Shown here one piece after another: positions 34,495 to 41,651 of a DNA stretch of 64,000 bases. Positions within the stretch are counted from its first letter, which is position 1. Every line of letters starts with the position of its first letter. The stretch is taken from contig NZ_KN676113.1 of assembly GCF_000802185.1 (NCBI RefSeq), positions 654,581 through 718,580 on the forward strand, given 5' to 3'. A program made the position numbers and the translations under genes. The DNA comes from Belnapia sp. F-4-1 (lineage in GTDB: Bacteria > Pseudomonadota > Alphaproteobacteria > Acetobacterales > Acetobacteraceae). The notes below the pieces were generated by a model. The model saw only the letters and a program-made list of their open reading frames with translations, was not told the DNA's origin and did not search any database.

Positions 34495-35532
34495 ATGCTG
34501 CGCCGAGGACTGATTGGACTGGCCCTGCTGCTGCCCCTCTGCCTGGCCCGGGCGCAAGAGGTGCCGCACCGGCTGAAAGTCCTCGGCTTCTACACCCATA
34601 CCGGCCTCTTCGCCGATTTCGAGGAGCCCTTCTGGATCCGCGAGGTGCCGGCCCTGACCGGAGGCCGGCTGCTGCCGAGCACCACGCCGTTGGACCGCGC
34701 CGGCATCCGCGAGTCGGAGCTGCTCTCCTTTCTACGACTCGGCGTGGTGCAGGGGGCGACGGTGCCGCTGGCCCTTGCCGCAGGCGACGATCCGGAACTC
34801 AGCGTCGTCGACCTGCCCGGCCTGAACGCTGACCTGCCGGCGCTGCGGCGGAGCCTGGCGCAGTGGCGCCCCCATCTGACCGCGGTGCTGGAGGAGCGCT
34901 ACGACATCCATCTGCTCGGCCTGCTGGTGCCGACCACGCAGGTGGTCTTCTGCCGCGAGGCCTTCGCCCGGCTCGGCGACGTCGCCGGGCGGCGGGTTCG
35001 GGTGGGCTCGGTCAGCCAGGGCGAGCTGATCGAGGCGTTGGGCGGCATCGCCCTGGCCATGCCGCTCAACGCCGTGCCCGCGGCGATGCGGAGCCGGACG
35101 CTCGACTGCGCCGTCACCGGGCCGATGCCGGGCAACCGCATCGGCCTCGGCGAGGTCGCCACCCATGTCTCGCGCCTGCCGCTGAGCTGGTTCGTCTCCG
35201 CCCTGGTGGTGAACGGCGCGGCTTGGCGCAGCTTGCCGGAGGCGGAGCGGCAGGCCCTGCACTCCGGCGGCGCCCGGCTCGAGCAGCGGGTGATCGACGG
35301 TGCCGAGGCGGCCATCGAGGACGGCTTCGCCTGCAATGCCGGCCTGCCGCGCTGCGCCGGCGGCCAGCGGGCGCGGATGACCGTCCTCGACGAGCGCTGG
35401 GACGAGGCCGAACGCCGCCGCCTGCTGCGCGATGTGCTGCTGCCGCGCTGGGTCGCCCGCTGCGGCGCCGATTGCGCCCAGGTATGGAACCAGGTGGCGG
35501 CGGCATCGCTCGGCCTGTGGCTGGAGCCTTAG
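34495..35532 (+). CDS. DctP-like periplasmic substrate-binding protein (orphan)
   Basis: The 345-residue product has a signal peptide (MLRRGLIGLALLLPLCLAR, cleavage after ARAQ) and a body resembling TRAP-transporter DctP receptors. FWIREVPALTGGRL matches the F-x-x-x-V-x-x-x-T-G-G-x-L pattern, VVFCREAFARLGDVAGRRVR the mid-domain, and LDCAVTGPMPGNRIGLGEVA the ligand-arch region. No DctQ or DctM membrane genes are adjacent. Four or five Cys in the mature part could form disulfides, which is unusual for this family. The ligand is unknown. The DctP call rests on pattern, not close identity. Confidence 0.72.
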   Translation: MLRRGLIGLALLLPLCLARAQEVPHRLKVLGFYTHTGLFADFEEPFWIREVPALTGGRLLPSTTPLDRAGIRESELLSFLRLGVVQGATVPLALAAGDDPELSVVDLPGLNADLPALRRSLAQWRPHLTAVLEERYDIHLLGLLVPTTQVVFCREAFARLGDVAGRRVRVGSVSQGELIEALGGIALAMPLNAVPAAMRSRTLDCAVTGPMPGNRIGLGEVATHVSRLPLSWFVSALVVNGAAWRSLPEAERQALHSGGARLEQRVIDGAEAAIEDGFACNAGLPRCAGGQRARMTVLDERWDEAERRRLLRDVLLPRWVARCGADCAQVWNQVAAASLGLWLEP

Positions 35533-35662
35533 GCATCCCCACGAAACCGCTGCGCGGCGTTGCGGGGGCCCCGGATGGTCGCCCAGCGTCCGAAGCCCCG
35601 CAGAGCCTTCCACGGCCAAGCCGTGAAAGGACACCGGCAGGCGCCAGTTTCAACCGGTGCCG

Positions 35663-36067
35663 TCAGCCTTCCCGCGTTTCGAAGCGGTAGACCTTGCTGA
35701 CGATGCGCCAGCCCTCGCTGGTCCGGTTCAGCACGAGGTAGTCGGTGAAGTAGCGCGGCGGGAGCTGGCAGGCGACCTTCACCATGGCGGTCTCCGGGCC
35801 ACTGATGTCCATCATCAGGATCCGGTCGTCGCGCGCCAGGCCGCGGCTCGCGGCCGAGGGGCGGCTGCGCACCATCTCGAACCAGGCCTCGCGCGGCATG
35901 TCCTCCACGCCGCCATCCTTGGCCCAATAAAGGTGCGAGACGGGGTGGAAGGCGGCGGCGAGCTTCTCGACGCTGCCCTCGTAGAGGCCGTCGAAATAGG
36001 TCTGGATCACCGCCTCGATTTCGGCGACGGCACTGGCCGCCATGGGTTTTCCGCCTGCGTCCGGCAT
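35663..36067 (-). CDS. NTF2-like (lumazine-binding/SnoaL-type) protein
   Basis: The 134-residue product fits the nuclear transport factor 2 fold. A helical start (EIEAVIQTYFDGLYEGSVEK) is followed by LAAAFHPVSHLYW, and a C-terminal sheet (YFTDYLVLNRTSEGWRIVSK, then VYRFE) completes the fold. Such small folds act as isomerases, hydrolases or ligand binders. There is no signal peptide. GAGGAG 7-12 bases upstream supports ATG 36067 over the second Met. The gene is divergent from the PEP-mutase-like lyase, sharing an inverted repeat that contains both ribosome sites, so the two may be jointly regulated. Confidence 0.82.
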   Translation of the reverse strand: MPDAGGKPMAASAVAEIEAVIQTYFDGLYEGSVEKLAAAFHPVSHLYWAKDGGVEDMPREAWFEMVRSRPSAASRGLARDDRILMMDISGPETAMVKVACQLPPRYFTDYLVLNRTSEGWRIVSKVYRFETREG

Positions 36068-36068
36068 G

Positions 36069-36114
36069 GGATGCTCCTCCTCGATCCGGGAAGCCTAACC
36101 GAGGAGGAGCATCC
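36069..36114. promoter_or_regulatory. 15-bp perfect inverted repeat embedding the ribosome sites of two divergent genes
   Basis: GGATGCTCCTCCTCG at 36069-36083 is repeated inverted as CGAGGAGGAGCATCC at 36100-36114, with 16 bases between. The right arm holds the Shine-Dalgarno of the rightward lyase gene (ATG 36121) and the left arm, read on the minus strand, that of the NTF2-like gene (ATG 36067). Any transcript that includes both arms would fold its own ribosome site into a stem. Confidence 0.6.
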
Positions 36115-36120
36115 ACCGCC

Positions 36121-36996
36121 ATGGCCCATCCAAGCCTGAAAGCCGCCTTCGAGGCGGGGCGCTTCGTCGTCGCGCCCGGCATCTTCGACATGATCTCGGC
36201 CAGGGTCGCGGATGGCATGGGCTTCACCAGCCTCTACGCCACCGGCTTCGGCACCGTTGCCAGCCATCTCGGCGTCGCCGATGCGGGCATCGCCACCTAT
36301 ACCGACATGGTCGGGCGCGTCGGCGCCTTCGCCCGCGGCTGCCGCACGCCGGTCGTGGCCGATGCCGACACGGGGTATGGCGGCTTGCTCAATGTCCGCC
36401 ACACGGTGATGGGCTACGAGGCGGCGGGCGTCACCGGCATCCAGCTGGAAGACCAGGAGATGCCGAAGAAATGCGGCCACACCCCTGGCCGCCGCGTCAT
36501 CCCCGCCGAGGAGATGGCGCTCAAGATCAAGGTCGCGGCCGAGGCGCGGCGGGACCCGAACATGCTGATCGTCGCGCGGACGGATGCGCGGACGACCCTT
36601 GGCCTCGATGAGGCGATCCGGCGCGGGCAGGTCTATGCCGAGGCCGGGGCCGATGTGATCTTCATCGAGAGCCCGGAGACCGAGGCGGAGATGCAGGCGA
36701 TCGGTCGGGCGATCAAGAAGCCGCTGCTCGCCAACATGGTCGAGGGCGGACGGACGCCGATCCTGCCGGCGAAGCGCCTCGCCGAGATCGGCTATGCGAT
36801 GGCGATCTATCCGGCGGTCGGCTTCCTCGCCGTCGCGGCGGCGCTGGAGCGGGTCTATGGCCACCTGAAGGAGCAGGGCGACAGCAATGCCCTCCCCGCT
36901 TCCGAGAGCTACGGCTTCGGCCGCATCTGCGAGCTGATGGGCTTCCCCGAGGTGTGGGAGTTCGACCGCAAATGGGCCCAACTGGAGGCGAAGTGA
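36121..36996 (+). CDS. Isocitrate lyase/PEP-mutase superfamily lyase (methylisocitrate lyase-like)
   Basis: The 291-residue enzyme has the superfamily hallmarks. VVADADTGYGGLLNVRHTV provides the metal-binding Asp, and IQLEDQEMPKKCGHTPGRRV contains the KKCGH catalytic loop. ADVIFIESPETEAEM and LANMVEGGRTPILPA follow. This subgroup cleaves or decarboxylates 2,3-dicarboxylates (2-methylisocitrate lyase, oxaloacetate decarboxylase, carboxy-PEP mutase); the exact member cannot be fixed by eye. It overlaps the next dehalogenase gene (TGATG), so the pair is translationally coupled. A methylcitrate-type synthase lies about 22 kb away but that link is only suggestive. Confidence 0.9.
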   Translation: MAHPSLKAAFEAGRFVVAPGIFDMISARVADGMGFTSLYATGFGTVASHLGVADAGIATYTDMVGRVGAFARGCRTPVVADADTGYGGLLNVRHTVMGYEAAGVTGIQLEDQEMPKKCGHTPGRRVIPAEEMALKIKVAAEARRDPNMLIVARTDARTTLGLDEAIRRGQVYAEAGADVIFIESPETEAEMQAIGRAIKKPLLANMVEGGRTPILPAKRLAEIGYAMAIYPAVGFLAVAAALERVYGHLKEQGDSNALPASESYGFGRICELMGFPEVWEFDRKWAQLEAK

Positions 36997-37715
36997 TGTT
37001 CGAGCATGTGAAGGCCCTCGTCTTCGACGTCTTCGGCACGGTGGTCGATTGGCGCGAGGGCATCGCGCGGGAGGCGGGGCCCTTCCTCGCACGGCTCGGG
37101 CGCCAGGACATCGACGCGCATGGCTTCGCCGATGCCTGGCGGGCGCGCTACCAGCCGGCGATGGAGGAAATCCGCAGCGGGCGGCGGGGCTTCACCCGGC
37201 TCGACGTGCTGCACCGGGAGAACCTGGAGCAGGTGCTGCGGGCGCATGACATCGACCCGGCGGCGGTGGGCGAGGCGGCGCTCGACGAGCTGAACCATGC
37301 CTGGCACCGGCTCGACCCCTGGCCGGAGGCGGTGGCGGGGCTCACGCGGCTGAAGCGGCGCTTCATCATCGCGCCGCTGTCGAACGGCAACATCGCGCTG
37401 ATGACCAACATGGCGAAGCGGGCGGGCATCCCCTGGGATGCGATCCTCGGGGCGGAGGTGGCGCAGGCCTACAAGCCGGACCCGCTGGCCTATCTGCGGA
37501 CGGCCGAGGTGCTCGGCATCCGGCCCGCGGAACTGTGCCTGGTCGCGGCGCATAACGGCGATCTCAAGGCGGCGCGGGCGGCGGGGCTCGCCACCGCCTT
37601 CGTGCCGCGGCCAACCGAGCATGGGCCGGGGCAGACGGGCGACTTGGCCCCGAGCGAGGCCTGGGACGTGGTGGCGCGGGATTTCCAGGATCTGGCGCAC
37701 CGGCTGGGCGTCTGA
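36996..37715 (+). CDS. Type II haloacid dehalogenase-like HAD hydrolase
   Basis: The 239-residue product matches haloacid dehalogenase type II. ALVFDVFGTVVDWREGIARE has the nucleophile Asp near residue 10, RFIIAPLSNGNIALMTNMAK carries the Ser-Asn motif, and AQAYKPDPLAYLRTAEVLG has the Lys. CLVAAHNGDLKAARAAGLAT carries the terminal acidic site. The LSNGN form is typical of true 2-haloacid dehalogenases, though related phosphatases share it. It is coupled to the upstream lyase by an overlapping stop/start, which suggests one pathway handling a small carboxylic acid. Confidence 0.88.
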   Translation: MFEHVKALVFDVFGTVVDWREGIAREAGPFLARLGRQDIDAHGFADAWRARYQPAMEEIRSGRRGFTRLDVLHRENLEQVLRAHDIDPAAVGEAALDELNHAWHRLDPWPEAVAGLTRLKRRFIIAPLSNGNIALMTNMAKRAGIPWDAILGAEVAQAYKPDPLAYLRTAEVLGIRPAELCLVAAHNGDLKAARAAGLATAFVPRPTEHGPGQTGDLAPSEAWDVVARDFQDLAHRLGV

Positions 37716-37815
37716 CCGGATCGGCAGGTTTCGGACAAACTCCCCTGCGGCGCTCCCGGGCGGGGTTCGGGGGTGGCGCGGAGGGGCGTGGGCGATGGGC
37801 ATGGCTCCGGAGTTG

Positions 37816-37833
37816 ATAGGATTCGCATCCTAT
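37816..37833. promoter_or_regulatory. Inverted repeat ATAGGAT-N4-ATCCTAT in a gene-free interval
   Basis: ATAGGAT and ATCCTAT are perfect 7-base arms around TCGC. They stand in the 378-base interval 37716-38093, an AT-richer spot in GC-rich DNA. The interval has no gene that I can support. The repeat could be an operator or part of a promoter; no nearby start explains it. Confidence 0.35.
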
Positions 37834-38052
37834 ATCGTTCCGAGGTCGATGCGCAAGGTTCCAGGCGGAGGTCGCTGAGTGGGTTAGCGGTCCCCCCTGC
37901 CCGTATGCTCCGCGGGTAACGCCCTTCGCAGCCATTCGGACAGCGGAAGCCCAGGGCGGTGGGCGTTGCGGGCGGTCGCCGCCGCGCTCCGGGAGGAGGC
38001 GCCGGCGCCCTTCGTGGATGTGGTGCAGAGCCCGTCGGCGCGGGGCCGACGG

Positions 38053-38075
38053 ATGGCCGGGTCAAGCCCGGCCAT
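38053..38075. repeat. REP-like palindrome common in alphaproteobacterial intergenic DNA
   Basis: ATGGCCGGG and CCCGGCCAT flank TCAAG. In translation such elements give the familiar spurious strings MAGSSPAMT and MAGLDPAI, both of which appear here. It lies between the dehalogenase and a small lipoprotein gene. It is a dispersed repeat by recognition; no second copy was found in this window. Confidence 0.6.
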
Positions 38076-38093
38076 GACGCGAGGGAAGCGGCG

Positions 38094-38324
38094 TCAGCGG
38101 GTGCCGGCGCGGCCGGGCTGGTTGCCGCTGCCGACGCCACCGGCGCCGCCCGGCTGCAAAGGCGTGGGCACGCCGCCGCCGGTCGCCGTGCTGTTCACCG
38201 AGCCGGTGGGCGACCTGGCGCTCGGCGCCATCGGCTCGCCCGGCGTGCGGCCGCCGGGACCGGAATTGGAGCAGGCGCCGAGCGCCAGGGCCAGCGCCAC
38301 CATTCCCACCAACCTGCCTGTCAT
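38094..38324 (-). CDS. Small Gly/Pro-rich lipoprotein
   Basis: The 76-residue product has a lipoprotein signal peptide (MTGRLVGMVALALALGACSN) with lipobox LGAC and Cys at residue 18. The mature part is low-complexity and Gly/Pro/Ser/Thr-rich (GGGVPTPLQPGGAGGVGSGN), probably unstructured. AAGGAGAGG lies just before the ATG, which strongly supports translation. I do not recognise a family and infer no function beyond membrane anchoring. Confidence 0.75.
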   Translation of the reverse strand: MTGRLVGMVALALALGACSNSGPGGRTPGEPMAPSARSPTGSVNSTATGGGVPTPLQPGGAGGVGSGNQPGRAGTR

Positions 38325-38389
38325 GGACCTCTCCTTACCGTCATGTCACGCCGAGGTAACCGGGACGGAGCAGGAAGGTTCCGCCGGGA

Positions 38390-39190
38390 TCATCCGGGCG
38401 GGCGCACCTGTGGCACCATCGCCCGTATCCCAGCCGGGAAGAGCGGGCCGCCATAGCCGGCCTCGACCGGAATGCGGAGCATCTTGCGGCCCTCGGCATC
38501 GACCTCCATCACCGGCTGCACCGTCACCACGGGGCGGGCCGCGGCGCGCGAGAGGGCATCGCCAAGGCTGGCCGCCTCGGCGAGGCGCAGGAGGTTGAGC
38601 CGGGTCGGGAAAAGCAGGGTGCGCTCGCCCGCCTCGGCCTCGGCCAGCGCCTGGGCGGGGGAGATCCAGATGCTGTCCACGGCCTCGTGACCGTCATGCG
38701 TCGCCTCATGGCCGCTTGGGGCGGGGGCGAGGAAAAAATGGGTGTCGAAGCGCTTGGAAAGGTCGGCGGGCGTCACCCAGTGGGCGAAGGGGACGAGGCA
38801 CTCGATGTCGGGGCGGAGGCCCTCGGCCTGGAGCAGGGCGGCGAAGCCGCGGCTGCCGGCGTTCAGCGCGTCGCGGTGGGCGAGGGCGATGGCGGCGCCC
38901 TGGGCGGGGTCCAGCGCCGTGCCTGATTCGGTGCGGGCGAGCAGCAGGCCGCTTTCCTCGAAGGCCTCGCGGATGGCGGCGACGCGGTAGGCGGCGAGCG
39001 GGTCGGTGCTGCCGAGGGCGGCGGCGAGTTCGGCATCCGCCGCCTCGACACGGCCGCCGGGGAAGACCAGGGCGCCGGCGGCGAACTCGATCTCGCGGTG
39101 GCGGACGACCATGAAGAGTTCGGGGCCGGAGGCGCCGTCGCGCAGCAGCAGGACGGTGGCGGCGGGACGCGGGGGGACGGGGTCTGACAC
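38390..39190 (-). CDS. Nudix hydrolase (NUDT19/RP2-like) with GTG start
   Basis: The 266-residue product carries a Nudix box split by an insertion. FPGGRVEAADAE is followed about 15 residues later by AAIREAFEESGLLLA, giving the RExxEE core with Glu ligands. An N-terminal strand AATVLLLRDGASGPELFMVV and a C-terminal extension match the mammalian NUDT19-like CoA-diphosphatase group. No ATG is available near the N-terminus. GTG 39190 has GGAG 8 bases upstream and lies 5 bases after the stop of the receptor gene, so the two are co-translated. The substrate, probably a CoA or nucleotide diphosphate, is inference. Confidence 0.85.
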   Translation of the reverse strand: MSDPVPPRPAATVLLLRDGASGPELFMVVRHREIEFAAGALVFPGGRVEAADAELAAALGSTDPLAAYRVAAIREAFEESGLLLARTESGTALDPAQGAAIALAHRDALNAGSRGFAALLQAEGLRPDIECLVPFAHWVTPADLSKRFDTHFFLAPAPSGHEATHDGHEAVDSIWISPAQALAEAEAGERTLLFPTRLNLLRLAEAASLGDALSRAAARPVVTVQPVMEVDAEGRKMLRIPVEAGYGGPLFPAGIRAMVPQVRPPG

Positions 39191-39195
39191 GCGGG

Positions 39196-40197
39196 TTACT
39201 CCGTGCGGATGCCGGCGGCCTGGATCAGCGGCGCCCAGCGGGCATGCTCGGCCTGGAGGAACGCGGCGAAATCGGCGGGGCTGCCGCCGACGATCTGCGA
39301 GGCCTGGGTCTGCTCGATCACCCGGGCGACCTCGGGCTGGCGGAGGGCGGCGTTGAAGATGCGGTTGGCGGCCTCGACCAGGGGCTCGGGCAGGCCGGCG
39401 GGCGCCATGATGCCGTGCCAACCCTGGGCCTCGAAGCCGGCGAGTGCGGGGCCGCCGGCCTCCGCGATGGTCGGCACATCGGGGAGGAAGGGGTGGCGCT
39501 GGCGCCCCGCGACCGCGAGCGGCCGCAGCTTGCCCTCGCGGATGAAGGGCAGGCTGGTCGAAACGGTGATGATGCTGCTGCTGGTCTCGCCCGCGAGCAG
39601 GCTGCGGGCGACCTCGGCGCCGCTGCGGTAGGGCACCGGCGTCATGGTCAGGCCGGTGCGGCGGAGCAGCAGCTCCTGCGCCAAGTGGCCGATATAGCCG
39701 ATGCCGGGATGGGCATAGACCATGTCGCCGCGGCGGCGGGCGAGGTCGAGGAAGCCGGGCAGGTCGGTCACCGGCAGGGCCATCGGGGCAAGGAGGACGA
39801 GGGGCAGGTTGATCAGGTGGCAGATCGGGGTGAAGGCGCGCATCGGGTCGTAGCCGAGGCTCGGTTGCAGCTCGCGGCCGATGGCATTGGGGGAAAGGTC
39901 GGCCATCATCAGCGTGGCGCCGTCCGGGCGGGCGCTGGCCACCACGGCCCCGGCAATGGTGCCGCCGGCGCCGGCACGGTTCTCCACCACCAGCGCCTGG
40001 CCGTTGGCGAGCGCCGGGAAGGCGTTGGCGACGGTGCGGGAAAGGGTGTCGATGGCGCCGCCGGCGCCGAAGGGCACGATGAGCCGGACGGGACGGTCCG
40101 GCCAGGGGGAGGCGGCCGGTTGCGCGTGGGCCAGCGCTGGAAGCGCGAGGCCGCCCAGGAGCGTGCGTCGGCGCCATGCATGTGACGCTTGCGACAT
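39196..40197 (-). CDS. Bug/TTT-family periplasmic solute receptor
   Basis: The 333-residue product has an Arg-rich Tat-like signal (MSQASHAWRRRTLLGGLALP, cleavage near AHAQ). The receptor body has VRLIVPFGAGGAIDTLSRTV, LVVENRAGAGGTIAGAVVAS and VPYRSGAEVARSLLAGE, the family signatures. GGGAGGG lies upstream of ATG 40197; the 88-codon upstream extension is antisense to another gene and is rejected. The Nudix gene follows after 5 bases. No membrane transporter genes are nearby. It differs clearly from the 12.8-14.8 kb pair. Confidence 0.92.
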   Translation of the reverse strand: MSQASHAWRRRTLLGGLALPALAHAQPAASPWPDRPVRLIVPFGAGGAIDTLSRTVANAFPALANGQALVVENRAGAGGTIAGAVVASARPDGATLMMADLSPNAIGRELQPSLGYDPMRAFTPICHLINLPLVLLAPMALPVTDLPGFLDLARRRGDMVYAHPGIGYIGHLAQELLLRRTGLTMTPVPYRSGAEVARSLLAGETSSSIITVSTSLPFIREGKLRPLAVAGRQRHPFLPDVPTIAEAGGPALAGFEAQGWHGIMAPAGLPEPLVEAANRIFNAALRQPEVARVIEQTQASQIVGGSPADFAAFLQAEHARWAPLIQAAGIRTE

Positions 40198-40321
40198 GGT
40201 AGTCCCTCCCCGATTGTAGCGGCGCGCAGGGTGCCGCCGGGCCGCGGCGGGCGCAACCGCTGGCGGAATCTGTGCATTGGCATATGGTTCGGTTCCGGCC
40301 TGGAAGGGGGAGGTGACCCGC

Positions 40322-41041
40322 ATGACCTGGTCCATCGTTGCACATGATCCGGCGACCGGCGCCTTCGCCGTGGCCGTGACGACCTGCGCCTTTGCCGTGG
40401 GCGCGAGCTGCCCCTTCGTCCGCTCGGGGGTTGGGGCGGTGTCCACCCAGTCGATGACCAACCGCTATCTTGGCCCCGCGGTGCTGGACGGGATGGCGCG
40501 CGGCCTGTCGCCGACGGCGGCGATCGAGAGCGCGCTGGCCGGGGATGACGGGCGCGGCATCCGGCAGGTCCATGCCGTTGACCGGCATGGGCGAAGCGCG
40601 GCCTGGACCGGACAGAATTGCGTGGAATGGTGTGGCGACCGGCCGGGCCAGGGCTTCTCCGTGGCGGGCAACATGCTGGCCGGCGAGGCGGTGCTGGCGG
40701 ATACGATGGCGGCCTTCGTCACCAAGGACGACCTGCCGCTGGCCGAGCGGCTGGTGGCGGCGCTCGAGGCCGGGGATGCCGCGGGCGGCGACCGGCGCGG
40801 GCGGCAATCGGCGGCGCTGCTGCTGACGACGGTGGAGGACTTCCCCGACATCAACCTGCGTGTCGACGACCACCCGGAGCCGTTGGGCGAGCTCGGGCGG
40901 CTGCTCGGCCTCTGGCGGCGGGAGCGGGAGCCGGGGCTCAGGGACCAGCCGCGCAAGGCCAACCCGTCGGGCTGGATCGACCTCGACGCGATCGAGGCGG
41001 GCTGGCGGCGGAAGGGATCGAGCCTGCGGTTCCGGCGGTAG
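40322..41041 (+). CDS. DUF1028 (Ntn-like) protein
   Basis: The 239-residue product shows the DUF1028 start MTWSIVAHDPATGAFAVAVT, continuing into TCAFAVGASCPFVRSGVGAV, and the later GFSVAGNMLAGEAVLADTMA. The family has an N-terminal-nucleophile hydrolase-like fold; Thr2 directly after Met is the position expected for the nucleophile. It is often found near amidase, hydantoinase or peptide-catabolism genes. The C-terminus (RKANPSGWIDLDAIEAGWRR) is the peptidoglycan-binding-like tail seen in some members. GGGGGAGG lies about 10 bases before the ATG. The true activity is unknown. Confidence 0.88.
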   Translation: MTWSIVAHDPATGAFAVAVTTCAFAVGASCPFVRSGVGAVSTQSMTNRYLGPAVLDGMARGLSPTAAIESALAGDDGRGIRQVHAVDRHGRSAAWTGQNCVEWCGDRPGQGFSVAGNMLAGEAVLADTMAAFVTKDDLPLAERLVAALEAGDAAGGDRRGRQSAALLLTTVEDFPDINLRVDDHPEPLGELGRLLGLWRREREPGLRDQPRKANPSGWIDLDAIEAGWRRKGSSLRFRR

Positions 41042-41059
41042 GCTCCTCCCCCGTCCGGC

Positions 41060-41524
41060 TCAGCCGCCGAGCGCGGCTTTCACCAGCGGGCCGGCCTTGG
41101 CCATGTCGAGGCTGGCGGCGTGCTTCGCGCGGAGCGCAGCCATCACCTTGCCCATCTCCTTGATGCCGCCGGCGCCGGTTTCGGCGATGGCGGCCTGGAC
41201 GGCGGCCTGCATCGCGGACTCGTCCATCTGCTGGGGCAGGAAGCCCTCGATGACGGCGATCTCCGCCTCCTCCTTCTCGGCGAGTTCCGGGCGGTTGCCC
41301 TGGCGGTAGAGCTCGACGCTTTCGCGGCGGCTCTTGGCCATGCCGCGCAGCATCGCCGTGATCTGGTCGTCCGGCACCTTGTCGATACCGGAGGGACGGG
41401 CGGCGATGTCCACGTCCTTCAGCTTGGCCAGGATCATGCGGAGGGTGGAGGTGCGGGCCGCATCCTTGGCGAGCATGGCCTCCTTCAGCGATGCGGTGAA
41501 GCGGCTGCGCAGATCCTCGGCCAT
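41060..41524 (-). CDS. GatB/YqeY domain protein
   Basis: The 154-residue protein is a stand-alone YqeY domain: LRSRFTASLKEAMLAKDAAR, TSTLRMILAKLKDVDIAARP and KSRRESVELYRQGNRPELAE, ending in GGIKEMGKVMAALRAKHAAS. The domain resembles the tRNA-binding tail of the GatB amidotransferase subunit. Stand-alone forms have no firmly known role. GGAG lies 8 bases before ATG 41524, favouring it over the Met two codons upstream. It is divergent from carA; the operator-like palindromes lie between the two genes. Confidence 0.92.
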   Translation of the reverse strand: MAEDLRSRFTASLKEAMLAKDAARTSTLRMILAKLKDVDIAARPSGIDKVPDDQITAMLRGMAKSRRESVELYRQGNRPELAEKEEAEIAVIEGFLPQQMDESAMQAAVQAAIAETGAGGIKEMGKVMAALRAKHAASLDMAKAGPLVKAALGG

Positions 41525-41584
41525 GGACATGTCTCCGGTGCTATGGATGCGGGGCTGTAGCATGGGGCGGGACGAGGATGGGAA

Positions 41585-41638
41585 TGGGAAGTTATTTCCC
41601 ACGCTCGGCTTCCGGCTTGAAATGGGAAGTTCCTTCCC
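41585..41638. promoter_or_regulatory. Paired GGGAA-N5-TTCCC palindromes upstream of carA
   Basis: TGGGAAGTTATTTCCCA at 41585-41601 and GGGAAGTTCCTTCCC at 41624-41638 share arms and the GTT start of the centre. Their centres are 38 bases apart. An extra half site TTCCC follows at 41644-41648. They lie 14-67 bases before the helix-turn-helix reading frame fused to carA and after the divergent yqeY start. This layout is that of operators for a small dimeric repressor. Confidence 0.6.
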
Positions 41639-41651
41639 GCATGTTCCCGTC

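Noticed and set aside
38390-40873. 827-codon minus-strand ORF reaching upstream of the Nudix gene
   Set aside because: Only the last 266 codons are family-like; the rest is a second frame across the receptor gene. GTG 39190 with a ribosome site explains the real start.
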